DNA of 64,000 bases from Asterias rubens (lineage: Eukaryota > Echinodermata > Asteroidea > Forcipulatida > Asteriidae), in NCBI RefSeq assembly GCF_902459465.1, contig NC_047081.1:11700849-11764848 (forward strand), given 5' to 3'. The translations under genes were made by a program, and so were the position numbers. Under the pieces are notes generated by a model that saw only the letters and a program-made list of their open reading frames with translations, was not told the DNA's origin and made no database searches. Shown piece after piece: positions 23,201 through 35,200 of the stretch. How positions within the stretch are numbered: the stretch's first letter is position 1; every line of letters begins with the position of its first letter.

Positions 23201-26200
23201 CTCTTTCTTTCCTCAAATCGGGTTATTTTTGTCTGTGTTTTTAGCGAGACCACCAGAGAGTGTTGTGCCACTCTGCAGAGACATTTCCTCTCTTTGGTAT
23301 TTTTGAGGTCCTGAAAGCAAAATTTGTTTTTCTAGAAAAAAAATAAAGAAATTTGTTTTTCCAGTTGTTTGAAGACAAAGTGAATTTAAGTATTTACCCT
23401 CCCCTGTTTTTTTTTTTTTGTTTTTTTTGAGAGGGCTCCTTCAAAAAGTTTAATATACTTTGAACCCGGAAGTCTTCCTCGTATTTTCTTCATTTTTCCG
23501 TAGGAGGATGTCTTGGTATTTCCAAATCTCGTATTCTGGCTGGAATCAAGAATTTTCTGTCTCTTCTTGGTTATGGAATAAACTCCCTACTCCTACTAGA
23601 AATCCAACTGGTAAAAAAAAAAAAAAGGCCCCTCAAGACTTATCTTTTTTCTGTTGGCATGTAATTTTGGTTTCTCTTGTCTGCCCCCCTTTCCTGTTTT
23701 CCTCTTCTTGTCCAGCACCTTGCATCTGTTATAGTAAAAGTTGATCAGGCCTTGATGAGTTCAATTCTTGAAGGGGCACATCAATTTCCCTCTGCTAAGG
23801 GGCACTTCTATGAGGAAGATGTTGAATTTGAACCTTGCAGACGGTACCACAGCAATACCTTGAGGCACCAAGGCGACTGCTGTGTGTATTTCGAGGCCTT
23901 GTTGACGCGCTTTCTAAAAGTCATGTTTATTATTATTTGCTATTAATAATGGAATCATGATGCAGTATTAATGCCATTCAAATCATGCTTCAGATACTTT
24001 CAATTTTGTTGGCTTTTGTTGGCTTTGTGTTGCTGAAATGCTCCATTACAAAGTCGAAGTTCAACACTAGAAATTTCCCTTGGGGGTACGACTGAATGGT
24101 TTCAACATGCTGTACAAATTTTATTTGGTCTTGACAAGTGAATCATCCATTAAATCTATTTATTTGTAGGAAATTCACCACTAATCTAAACATTGCACAA
24201 GTGGGTTGTTAGGGACGGCCTAAAGTCATCAACATATTTCAGGTTGTAGGCCTACAGAGTATACAAGACATAATAGTACTTTATTCAAAACTGAGTTAAC
24301 ACCCCTTTTAAAGTCAAACATGGTCTTCAAAACCTGTAGCCCTCATCACCTGCACTTGAAGTTTCTGTCCAGCCTTGTGATAGGCAGTCTCTCATATTAT
24401 ACAGATATACAATTTAAATAGCAGTGAAAAAAAATTAAAAATTATTGTCTAATACCAGTGACCTTACTTGGTGTATCCCATCATTTGCATAAAATAACAA
24501 GCATGTCAAAATTTGGGCTCAATTGGTCATCGAAGTTGCGAGAAAATTATGGGGGAAAACACCCTTGTTTGACGATTTGTGTGCTTTCAGATAGGAATTA
24601 AAGACTTCTAGCTATAGAATAGAAGTCTTTTTATTATTTTAGTGAGAAACTACCTCTTTCTCAAAAACTACGTTACTTCAGAGGGAGTAGCCCCCCAAAT
24701 TATTATTATAAAAACACAGTTTCATCCTGGTTTTTTTTTTCACTATTAATGACATTTTATGTCAGATTATTGTCACATCTCACATTTTGATGAAGCTGAG
24801 AATTGTCATAGTACAAATCAGGTTTTGGTCAAATCAAGAAGTTATCTATTGACAGTTGTTCATCAATAGGTTATTAGCATAATATGATAACAAAGACTTG
24901 TAATGCGCACATACCCACGCTTATTGGTCTTCATAGAGATACCAGCATGTATATACACTTTTTTTTTAAGGTCGCCGACCTTAAATTAAATTCCAGATTC
25001 AATAGCTAATTAGCATAAAGTTCAAACAGAGTTGTATTTCATTCATAATTTGTATGTAATGCATAGAGATACAATGATTATAAATACAACTGTTTTGTTT
25101 CAGTCAAAAACAAGTAGGGCCCCCTAATATATACAGACTGATTGTTCAGAATGTCAACTCAATTCCAGATTCATGTAATTAGCATAGCTGTAGCTTATTC
25201 ATAATTGATTTGTATACTATGGAGATAGGGCCTACCAGCGATTATATACAAAGTGTTTCATAACCAGTAATTAAATTGACTCGTGATTGAGTTGTGTGTG
25301 CCCCCCCCCCCCTGCATATTGTTGTTTGGTCTTAGTATAAATTGAGATGTTGTCTTTGTCTGTTGGGATATAAATGCATTTTGATCTCTGTGGATGGAAC
25401 AGGGTGACAACTGAATTGTGGCTATTATGGTAAGATTTTGTATTCATTTAAAGGCAGTGGACACTATTGGTAATAAATTACTCAAAATAATTATCAGCAT
25501 AAAACCTTACTTGGTGACGAGTAATGGGGAGAGGTTGACGGTATAAAACATTGTGAGAAACGGCTCCCTCTGAAGTGACATAGTTTTCGAGAAAGAAGTA
25601 ATTTTCCGCGAATTTGATTTCGAGACCTCAGATTTATAATTTTAGGTCTAGAAATCAAGCATCTGAAAGCCTCAACTTGGTGTGACAAGGGTGTTTTTCT
25701 TTCATTATTATCTCGCAACTTCGACGACCAATTGAGCTCAAATTTTCACAGGTTTGATATTTTATGCATATGTTGAGATACACCAAGTGAGAAGACTGGA
25801 ATTTCCACGAATTTGATTTTGAGACCTCAAGTTTAGAATGTTGAGGTCTCGAAATCAACCATCTAAAAGCACAACACTTCGTGTGACAAGGGTGTTTTTT
25901 CTTTCATTATTATCTCGCAAGGGCGACCACCGATTGAGCTCAAATTTTCACAGGTTTGTTATTTTATGCATATGTTTTATGCATATGGTGAGAAGACTGG
26001 TCTTTGACAATTAGGCCTACCAATAGTGTCCACTGTCTTTAAGCAGACACGCTTGGGTAATTTTATTAATAATGTCAATTTATGAGTGGCATTGGAGAAC
26101 TATTGTGTTTTAGATATTTGAAATTTTGACTTAGGTGATTGGAGTGCAGGGTTTTTCCAGGTTTTTTCCTTAATATTGGCACCCTGTTGCCCCCCCCCCC

Positions 26201-29200
26201 CCTTTGAATCACCCTTGAATCAAACATGCTTCTTAGGTAGCCTGGTGAGCTTCTCAAAAAAAATAGTAACTTACTTGTAGGTTTTAAAGGCAAGGTGTAA
26301 ACTAGACCTACTCTACTCGGTAAAGAGCTTTGGAGAGCTGTTGATTTTTAAAACTGTAAAATAGAACCCCTTTGAAGTAGTGTAGAACTTTGAGAAAGAG
26401 GTAGTTTTTCACCCCAAAATTTGAATCTGAGAAAGGCTTCAGGCATGAGGCCTTTCTCAGGCATCTGAAAGCTAACAGTTTTATGCAACAAAGGTGTTAT
26501 TTTTCCTCCATTATTTTCATGCAATTTTGATGACCAATTGAACCAAAACTTTTACAGGTTTGTTTTCGTAGGCGATAGGCCTATGTTATGTTGAGATACT
26601 TTTACATGCCTTTATTTCACTTGGTGACAGGTCTTGATTTTCTTTCTTGTAGGGGCACAGTAGTTTTCCTTTGATAAGGGGCACTTGTATAGGAAAATGT
26701 AAGTTAGTAATATAGCCCTTGCTTATGTATAGGGGACCAAAGCACAGGCACCTTTGCAATTGTTGTGTGTGCCATGGTTTATTTTAAGGCCTGTGGTGGA
26801 AACACCAACTCTCAATTTGGCTCCCAGTCCCAATTAAATACTCAGGCTATTCTGTATAACTATAGTCCTTGATACTAAGCGGAAGAAGGTCTCTGAAGGA
26901 GGTCTCCTTCCAGGCACTAGATAAAGAAAGGTCTTCTAAACCAAGGCCTAAAGTCTGCCACAATTGTGGACTCCTTTTTAATGCTTCATCCGGATCAATG
27001 TGGTTTGAGACGAGATTGGATGTTGTTTTGTTGATCTTTTGTGTTTGATTCCTGAAGTTCCCTGACACTTTTATAAAGAGTCGGTAGTAATGGAACTATA
27101 GCTTAGTATCTTCTGGTTAAGCTGCACAAGGCATTGTAAGGGCCTTAGTGCAAGATTTAATGGGAGGGTGGTACCTTATTTTGGTGCTCATTATATCGGG
27201 AATGGTGTACCCCCTCTTGTGTCGTAATATTGTGTGCTTAGAATCTCAGAAATTCTTTTAGGGGGGAGTAGAAAGGTACTCCTGTATACTAAGAGGAAAA
27301 TATTGTCTTGATTTATGTGAATTACACTCTAAAATTGGAGGGATTTAAAAGTTAATTCAGAGGATTGTAATATGGGACTAGTAAATCTTTAAAATTTAAA
27401 AATAAATCATAGAAGCATTTAAAATTCAAATCTGAAAGATTTAATTTTAAACCTAAAAGTAGATTGGTCCCTTAATACAATCCTTTGTATTAACTTTTAA
27501 ATCCACCCCATTTTGATTTAGAGTGATTGAGGGTTGGGGAAATCCCCTGTATGGTGACCTAGACTGTTGGTAATTTGGGAACTTTACCGAAAAGTTTTCG
27601 TTTTGGTATTTTTATTTTATTTTTATAAAGCAATATTTAAGTTGAGGCAATGGCGACTTTCTTGTAAAGTCATAGAAACTGATACAGTGATATCTTTGTT
27701 CATATAACCACATTACTTTGCAGTGAAATATTTCTCAACATGATTTAATGTCGTAAGTTGCAATAGGTTTTAACCAAAGTTGCTATTGCCAGTTATTTTA
27801 AGAGTGATTACAAAACAATACCTTCCCTCTCGGTTTATATAAGCTCTGTTCATCCAGGGGTGGCTTAATGGATATTATAATATCTGTCTCTCTTGATTTA
27901 TGCTGGTAATTAGAACAATCCCAGCAGGCTACAAAACAAGCAAGAAAGACAAACAGAAAACAAGCGAGACAGGTAAACAAGTAGACTAGACACATGTAAC
28001 AAGACTCACAGCTGGACAAACAAATGGCAGAACTCACTAAATCCCTTTTCAAATTCTTTTATTGTTATTTGACCTCTTTCTTCAAAAGTTGTTGATGCGA
28101 TTTTATGTTGTTTAGTGCTTGTCAGATTTTAGTTTATTACACATAGATGATGAATTAATTGTTTGTTATTTTTTAACCAGGAGTTGCTGGGTTCTACATT
28201 ATCTTTTCATGACATCAACTGCGAGGTGAAAGTCAAAGTCAAGCGAAAGGATGTTACAAAAACCATCTTAAATAACATAACGTAAGTGTGAAATTATTAT
28301 TGGTCATCCATTTCAAATTCTCTGTTAAACATTTCCTTGGCTTACTCGTCTGAGTTCAGTGTGGATTTCGGAAAGAGTTAAGACTAGTGTAGTCTTACCT
28401 CAAGTAAGGATGAGTTACTCATCCTAACTTGGGACTAGCATACGTTTTAATTATCTCCTAGGACTAGTCCTTAGTTAAAACTAGTCCTAACTCTTTGTGA
28501 AATCGACCCTATATGACTTAATTATTTGTAATAAATAGGCCTAACTATTTAATTTGTTATTACAATTACTGATTATTTTGATACTTTTTTATACAGTGGA
28601 GTATTCCAGCCTGGGATGAATGCAATAATGGGACCAACAGGGAGTGGAAAAACCTCGTAAGTGAAACTTCTTTGTACCGCTTTGGCAAATGCTAATAAAT
28701 CTCAACGTAATGAACCCAAATAAAAGTTTACTCTCAGTCTGTGGCAGGAGGTAAAATTATTAAAAACATTGTTTTTCCTCTTTCTTAAAAGTTCATCAAA
28801 GTTCTTCGGTAACTTAATCCAAACACAGGAATCATTGAAATGTTGAAGTAATAAATATTGTCAACATCATAATATGTCTTTATTCCAATCTTGAACATTG
28901 CAAAAAAAATGTTCAGGTGTTTTCGCTTGTCATAAATTTTCCAGTATAGCCCCCTCCTTCATCACCTCTTGTACTCTACGATATATCTTTTTTAACAAAC
29001 ACCAAAATTTAGATTTACAGTGACCCAATTTCGTTTCGTGGGATTTCTTGTCAGTCGTAAATTGTAATGTTGCCGTCAGTTAAAGGCACTGGACATGCTT
29101 TGTATTTACTCAAAATATATATTGGCATAAAGACTTACTTGGAGCATTTAAAGACACTGGACACTATTGGTAAGTACTCCAAGTAATTGTCAACAGACAA

Positions 29201-32200
29201 TCTTACTTGGTAATGAGCAACGGAGAGCTGATGATAGTATTAAATGTTGTGAGAAACAGCTCCCTCTATAAATGTACCCTAGTTTTGGAGAAAGAGTTAA
29301 TTTCTCTCTGATTTTGATCTGAGAAAGACGTCAGGTCTGAGGCTTGTCTCAGACATCTAAAAGCACAGAGTAATGTTTATTTCATTATTTTCTTGCAACT
29401 TTGATGACCAATTGAGCCCAAGTTTTCACAAATGTGAGAAAACTGGTCTTTGACAATTACCAAAACGTGTTCATTGCCTTTAATTGTGACGGTTTTTCCT
29501 TTGTTTGTGTTTGTTATGAAGCCTTCTTGACATCTTGGCGAGACGCAAAGATCCCAGGGGAGTGAGCGGGACTGTGCTGGTAGACGGCGCAAAGCAACCT
29601 GCTAACTTCAAGTGTATCTCTGGCTACGTGGTGCAGGTAATCTACATTTCATTTCATTTATTCTGAGTGTGAAGCCAAGGACTCTTAGAAAAGTGAACTT
29701 AATCAATGAACTAACAAAGAACAAAACGGAGAGAAGAAAAGGAAGGAAATTCCAATTTAAGATGTAGGAGGAAAACTGACTTTTTGACAACAACTCCAAA
29801 TGAATTGTGCCATACTTCACAACCCTTCAACCATTTTATGATCCATAAACAGCATACAATTTGCCTTTCCTGAATGAATTTTGTATTTTCGACACATCTT
29901 TTTATCTTTTCTTGCTGAACGCCATCTTGTAATATTCTTGTTGTTTATCAAAGGATGACGTTGTCATGGGAACACTGACAGTAAGAGAAAATCTTGCCTT
30001 CTCGGCCGCCCTTCGTCTCCAGGGTAATTTCAGCCACTCGGAACGGGCGGAGAGAGTTGAAGACGTCATCACAGAGCTCGGACTGTCAGATTGTGGGAAC
30101 ACAAGGGTAGGTTGGGACTGACTAGCAAAAGGGTGTGGAAACATCAACTAATTATACTTACACAGGGAAATCCGGGAAGAGGCAGATCCTAGACACTCAT
30201 TCCAGAGGGATTGGCCATGTCCAAATTGGCGCCTACAGCTACGGCTACGGCTGTTGCTAAGGGTGTTGCTAAGGGCGTCCTATACCTCAACACAGGATGG
30301 CGGGGAAATCTAGCTGTAGCCGGAGCCGCCCATTCCGACACAGCCTTAGTGTGCCCTGTGAGGGGGAAGTTCAGGGGCCTTTCTCTAACCTTCACTTGGG
30401 CTCGGACTTCTGCTCTAGGTTCTGTCTGCTAAAAATACACAACAAGTACTCGGATGAAAAAATACACGATGCTCCAAAAATGTATATACTTGCTACGTTT
30501 CCACTGCTAATGCAGAGCGCGCGGATCCCAAGCCAGATACGAAGCCCAAGCTGAGATTTGAGAAAGGCCCCCAGTTCAGCTGAAGGACTACACCAAAAAG
30601 TTGATCCTTCATTTGTTTTCCTTACTTTTACTACTGGGAACTACTTGTGCAGACAGAGCTGTGCCAAAAAGTATTGTCTTATTTTTCTTAAAACGGTTTC
30701 ATGAAGGAGCGGATTTTGTTTGGATGAAACAAGAAATGCAAATAAGAGTAGAATCGTATTTTTCTGTCCAAATATTTGTTACAGGTTGGGACTGAGTTTA
30801 TCCGGGGCGTCTCCGGTGGAGAGAGGAAACGTACTAACATTGGGATGGAGTTGATCACCAAGCCAAGCGTTCTGTTTCTTGATGAGCCTACAACGGGTCT
30901 GGACGCCGCTACAGCCAGTGTTGTTATGCTTCTCCTCTCAAGGTGATTATCTCATTTTAGAATCTTTTATAAAAAAATCATTTAAATTTTGTTTACAAAA
31001 TAATATTACTTTTTAAGTTTTGTTGCAAAAAATAGTTAGTGGCGTTTGACCAAAGCAGAGTCTTTCTTGAAGGCTAAAAAAAATATATATTTATTTTAGC
31101 CTTCAAGAAAGACTCTGCTAGGGTCAAAACATCAGACCATTAAAACATTTATATATTTTTTATGTAGAATTCCAAACCTACCTCTGGCTTTACCTCATTT
31201 TAATAACTAATTATTATTAATCTTATCCTGACCCTTTCCTAGATTGTCCAAGAGAGGGCGCACTACCATTTTCTCTATTCACCAGCCAAGATTCTCCATC
31301 TACCGGCTTTTTGACACGCTGCATCTTCTGGATAAAGGCGCAACAGTTTACCACGGACCCACGGAAGGGGCTCTCAACTTCTTTGAATCAATCGGTAAAT
31401 TTTATCACCTTTCGTCTGTATTACAGGTAGTAACATTTACCCCCTCTAGTGTTTGCAAGAGGGGTGTCTGGGTGTCTTTTGGACACCCTTTTTGAAATTT
31501 GAACACTCTGTTTTATCTGTCATTTGCATTTGAAAGTATTGTAAGTGAAGAAGTTTAACACCCAGTTCTTAAATTTCACACAAATTCGGACACCCTTTTA
31601 CCAAATCCGGGCTAAAACCTTGCTAGAAATGTAGGATGAAATGAAGAAAAGAAAAAAAAAAGTTCAAGTTAAGAACATTTTTAACAAAGCAACAAATAGC
31701 TGCTTATTTTGTTTACCGTGTTCTTTCTATGACAGGTTACCAGTGTGAGGAGCACAACAACCCACCAGACTTCTTCCTTGATGTCATCAATGGCTACTTG
31801 AATTCATCTCTTAAGTCACTTGGTCCTGCAGCAGAGGAGAATGGTAAATCTTTTGATGATAGATTTTTGAATTGTTGTGCTTCCAATTGGACGATATCTG
31901 GTCAAGATGTTGTATTGTCCAAAAAAACTTTTAAAAACTAAAATCTTAATACTCTTTGATTTCTGTATTGGAGGTACCATTGATAAAACATAGTACCGAG
32001 CAGTGGACATCTCCCTTTGTAGTGTGCCTTAAACACTTGTTTTGTTACAAATACCTTTCATAATTTGTATACTCATTTTTTTTCCCCGATTCCACAGGTA
32101 AATCACTCGGGTGGTATTCGAACCCACAACCTTTGCACTGCTTCATGTAGAATACATGTCATACCACGAAACCACCGATCTAGCCCAATGGATAGAGGAA

Positions 32201-35200
32201 GTTCAAATCCAATGTATCCCTATTTGTATTTCTACTAACTTTTCCCTATCTTCTTGGTGGGGACTCGAACCCCCATAATCTCTGTCCCTTATACCAAATG
32301 CAATCAAACTTCTGATTTTCCCATTTCAGGTGATTGTGAGAAAGGCACCCAAGTCATACTGACTGAGATGGACAATGGCCTCTCCGCTAACCCATCTCTA
32401 GCTGAGCTGTTCAAAGCGTCAACGGGACATGAAACGATGACTAGCGACGCCGGTGTCATCCATCTGTCTCATAAAAATGGGGAAGATGACGCGATTGTGC
32501 AAGATATTCAATATGCAACTTCCTTTCCTGTCCAGGTAAAGAATAAAATGTTATTTTTATTCAATTACTTTATTTTAGTAATGCAGGCCTTGGAAAAACC
32601 CACAGCGCCCACAATAATTGCTGTGGTGCCCTGCGCTTTTGCTGTAATGCCCTTTGCAAAGATCAAGTGCAAACTTTGTTGTAGTTACAATTGTATCAAC
32701 ATTCCCTTTTTCCCTACTCACAAACATTTTCCTTCTGCCCCTCCTGCATCCTTCTTGTGTCTGACAGTAGTTTATTCTTTTTTTTCTTCTCTACAGTTGA
32801 AGTATGTCTCGAAGAGAACCATCATCAATTTCATCAGAAGTCCACAACTTGCCATATTTCAGGTCAGTAAAGTTGTCACACATTCCCTTTTAATGAGTCA
32901 AAACTTGAAATTTTGAAAATGTTAAAAAGAACCCAGTAAGCAACTGGGCCCAATTTCACTAAGCTGCTTATTAAGCACAAAACAATTGTGCTTACCTGAA
33001 ATAAATTGTCAAAATAATGTCATATGTACTGTTTGCAATGTGGTCTCCCACTTATTTGCAAAGCAGAAAACCTTTGGCACCATTTCTGTTAAAGAGGCTC
33101 AATGAAATTGGTCCCAGAAGAAAACATCTTATAATGTAGTTTGTTAAAGTTAATTTGATGTGAAAAATTCTCTAAACTTTCCTGTCTTTTCAATTGTAAA
33201 TTTATTTGTGTTTATTTATATTCCTATTTATTTTGTTGTAGCCTCTGAGTATGATTTTCCTTTCCCTGGTTCTTGGTGTCATCTTCTGGCAACTGGACCT
33301 CTCGTTAAACTCCGGAATCCAGAATAGGTAAATCAAAATTATTTTAATTTATCAGGGAAACTGATGCTTCCTGTGAAATTCCATGCTCACTGCAAACTTG
33401 ATTCTGTCCTTGAGCCATAACTGCTGAGAAGAGCTGTAAGAGTTCCATAAAGTTGATCACAGAAATCTAATTAAAAACTCGAGTCTTAGGTGGCTTTCTG
33501 TCTGTTAGTGTTATAGCTAGGAATAAGGGCTGAATTGAGCAAAAAGGGTCTTAAAAGTTGAACCCAGATAATCAAATTTAGAAACACAAAGCTGGCATTC
33601 TGCCCATTATAAATCAGCAGCGATAGTTTCATAACTTTTATCCCAAATGAGATAAGCATAAATAGATTGAACTTAGTAGATGTTGTAATTATTAGTTACC
33701 TGTATTTTTTTTTATACATTTCTTTTATGGAGATGTTCCTTCTGTATGCATGAAACATTGAAAATAATTATCATATTTCTAGAGTTGGTGCGTTTTTGTT
33801 TGTGACCATGAATATGGTGTTTGGAAACATGAGTGCCATCGAAGCCTTCATCCAAGAAAGGGTCATCTTTGTGTAAGTCAACTCTTCTTCCAACCCCAAA
33901 TCATTTTTTAAATCATTAATTATTCAATTAGTAGCTTGATGGGTTTTTTCAAAATTACCTGTGGGATAATGCAGGCATAAATAGTCATAGCTAAAAAATA
34001 TTCCCATCATACTCCTGTCAATAAGAGGTTTCCAAGATGGTGTATTGAGCAAGACCCAGTCTGTTCAGGTTTTTGTTATTTTTATATCTTTCATTCAAAT
34101 TAACATGACACCATATTTAGAAACTCAACTTGTTTAATTATTACTTTGAGTCTGTAGGGCTGGCAAAAGGTCATTTTGTAAAACATTTAAAGAATTGACA
34201 TTGAGCAGTTCTAAATATATTGTCATTCACTCCATCTATCCCAGACACTGTAAGTTGGTTTTTACAGAAATTTTTTTTTTTTGTAAAAGAAACATTACAG
34301 AATTGGTTTTGCTAGCAAACAAGTTGCTGGCAGTGTAAGCACTTTATGTAGTCCACCATATACATAAACTGACAAACCTGTAAAAGTTTGAGAGCGATCG
34401 GCCTTCTGGCATGGGTCACGAGAGAACTGCTGGTAAATCTTTGATCTTCATGATTTTTGTTTCTTACCAATTCTGTAACGTTCCTTTAAAAGGAAGTTGT
34501 TTTGACAAACTCAAAGAGCTCAAGAATCCTTTTGTCAAACTTGGCTTTCTTATTTCCCGCCGTTTTATACAGACATGAGACAGCGAGTGGTTTTTACAGG
34601 GTGTCCACTTTCTTCATCTCAAAAATATTCTGCGATCTGTTGCCAATGAGAATATTACCAACGGCTTTGTTCGCTCTCATTACGTACTGGATGCTTGGTA
34701 AGTGGGTACCAGCGTAAGTGGGTACCAGCTTAAGATTTAGTAGTCCTCTTACAGTCTTATTAAGTTTTTCTTTTTGTTTTTTTAATTGGAATAAAACCAA
34801 AACTCAGTTTAATACTTAATTGTTTTATTTATTTTTATTTACATGTTTACTTCTTTATTTTTTTATTTACTAATTAACATATGTCTAAATTTATTTAAGT
34901 ATTTTTTTGTAGGGGGGTGGGGGCGTAATGGTTCATGAAAGGCTGAATGTAGGCCCATTTAGTTGCCTTTTTAAAAATTCTAACAGGACCAATCATTATA
35001 ACTAAGATATTTTTTGTTTTAATTGTTAAAAATTATAGGGCTCAATTTAATACAAGCAGATTGTTGCAAAAAGCCTCAATTGACAGGGAATCAGTCATAA
35101 AAGTATTTGTTTAAAAATGGCGTTTAGGCTGGTAACCTTACATCGCTAAGCAATATTTTAACAGCTTGTATGTACTAAGTGCTCCTTGGTGAGATGTGAA

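Larger units (their letters stand above)
20348..28180 (+). other. Intron 1 of copy 2 (7.8 kb)
   Basis: No gene recognised. Contents from left: A/T-rich low-complexity DNA, a 20-base C run (21212-21231), a weak retrotransposon remnant (about 23510-23670), an inverted TTAA-MITE fragment (24440-24690), three diverged tandem copies of an about 150-bp unit (24850-25255), a full TTAA-MITE (25448-26042), a second diverged MITE (26284-26640) and a 201-bp foldback (27325-27525). An alternative first exon within it cannot be excluded. Confidence 0.6.

Noticed and set aside
30211-30554. Alanine-rich open frames in intron 5 of copy 2
   Set aside because: They come from repeated GCTACGGCTACGG and GTTGCTAAGG triplet-like DNA; no family likeness, and the flanking exons splice normally.
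32254-32916. 220-aa open frame as a separate gene
   Set aside because: It is exon 9 of copy 2 (32330-32535) read through its acceptor and donor into the flanking introns.
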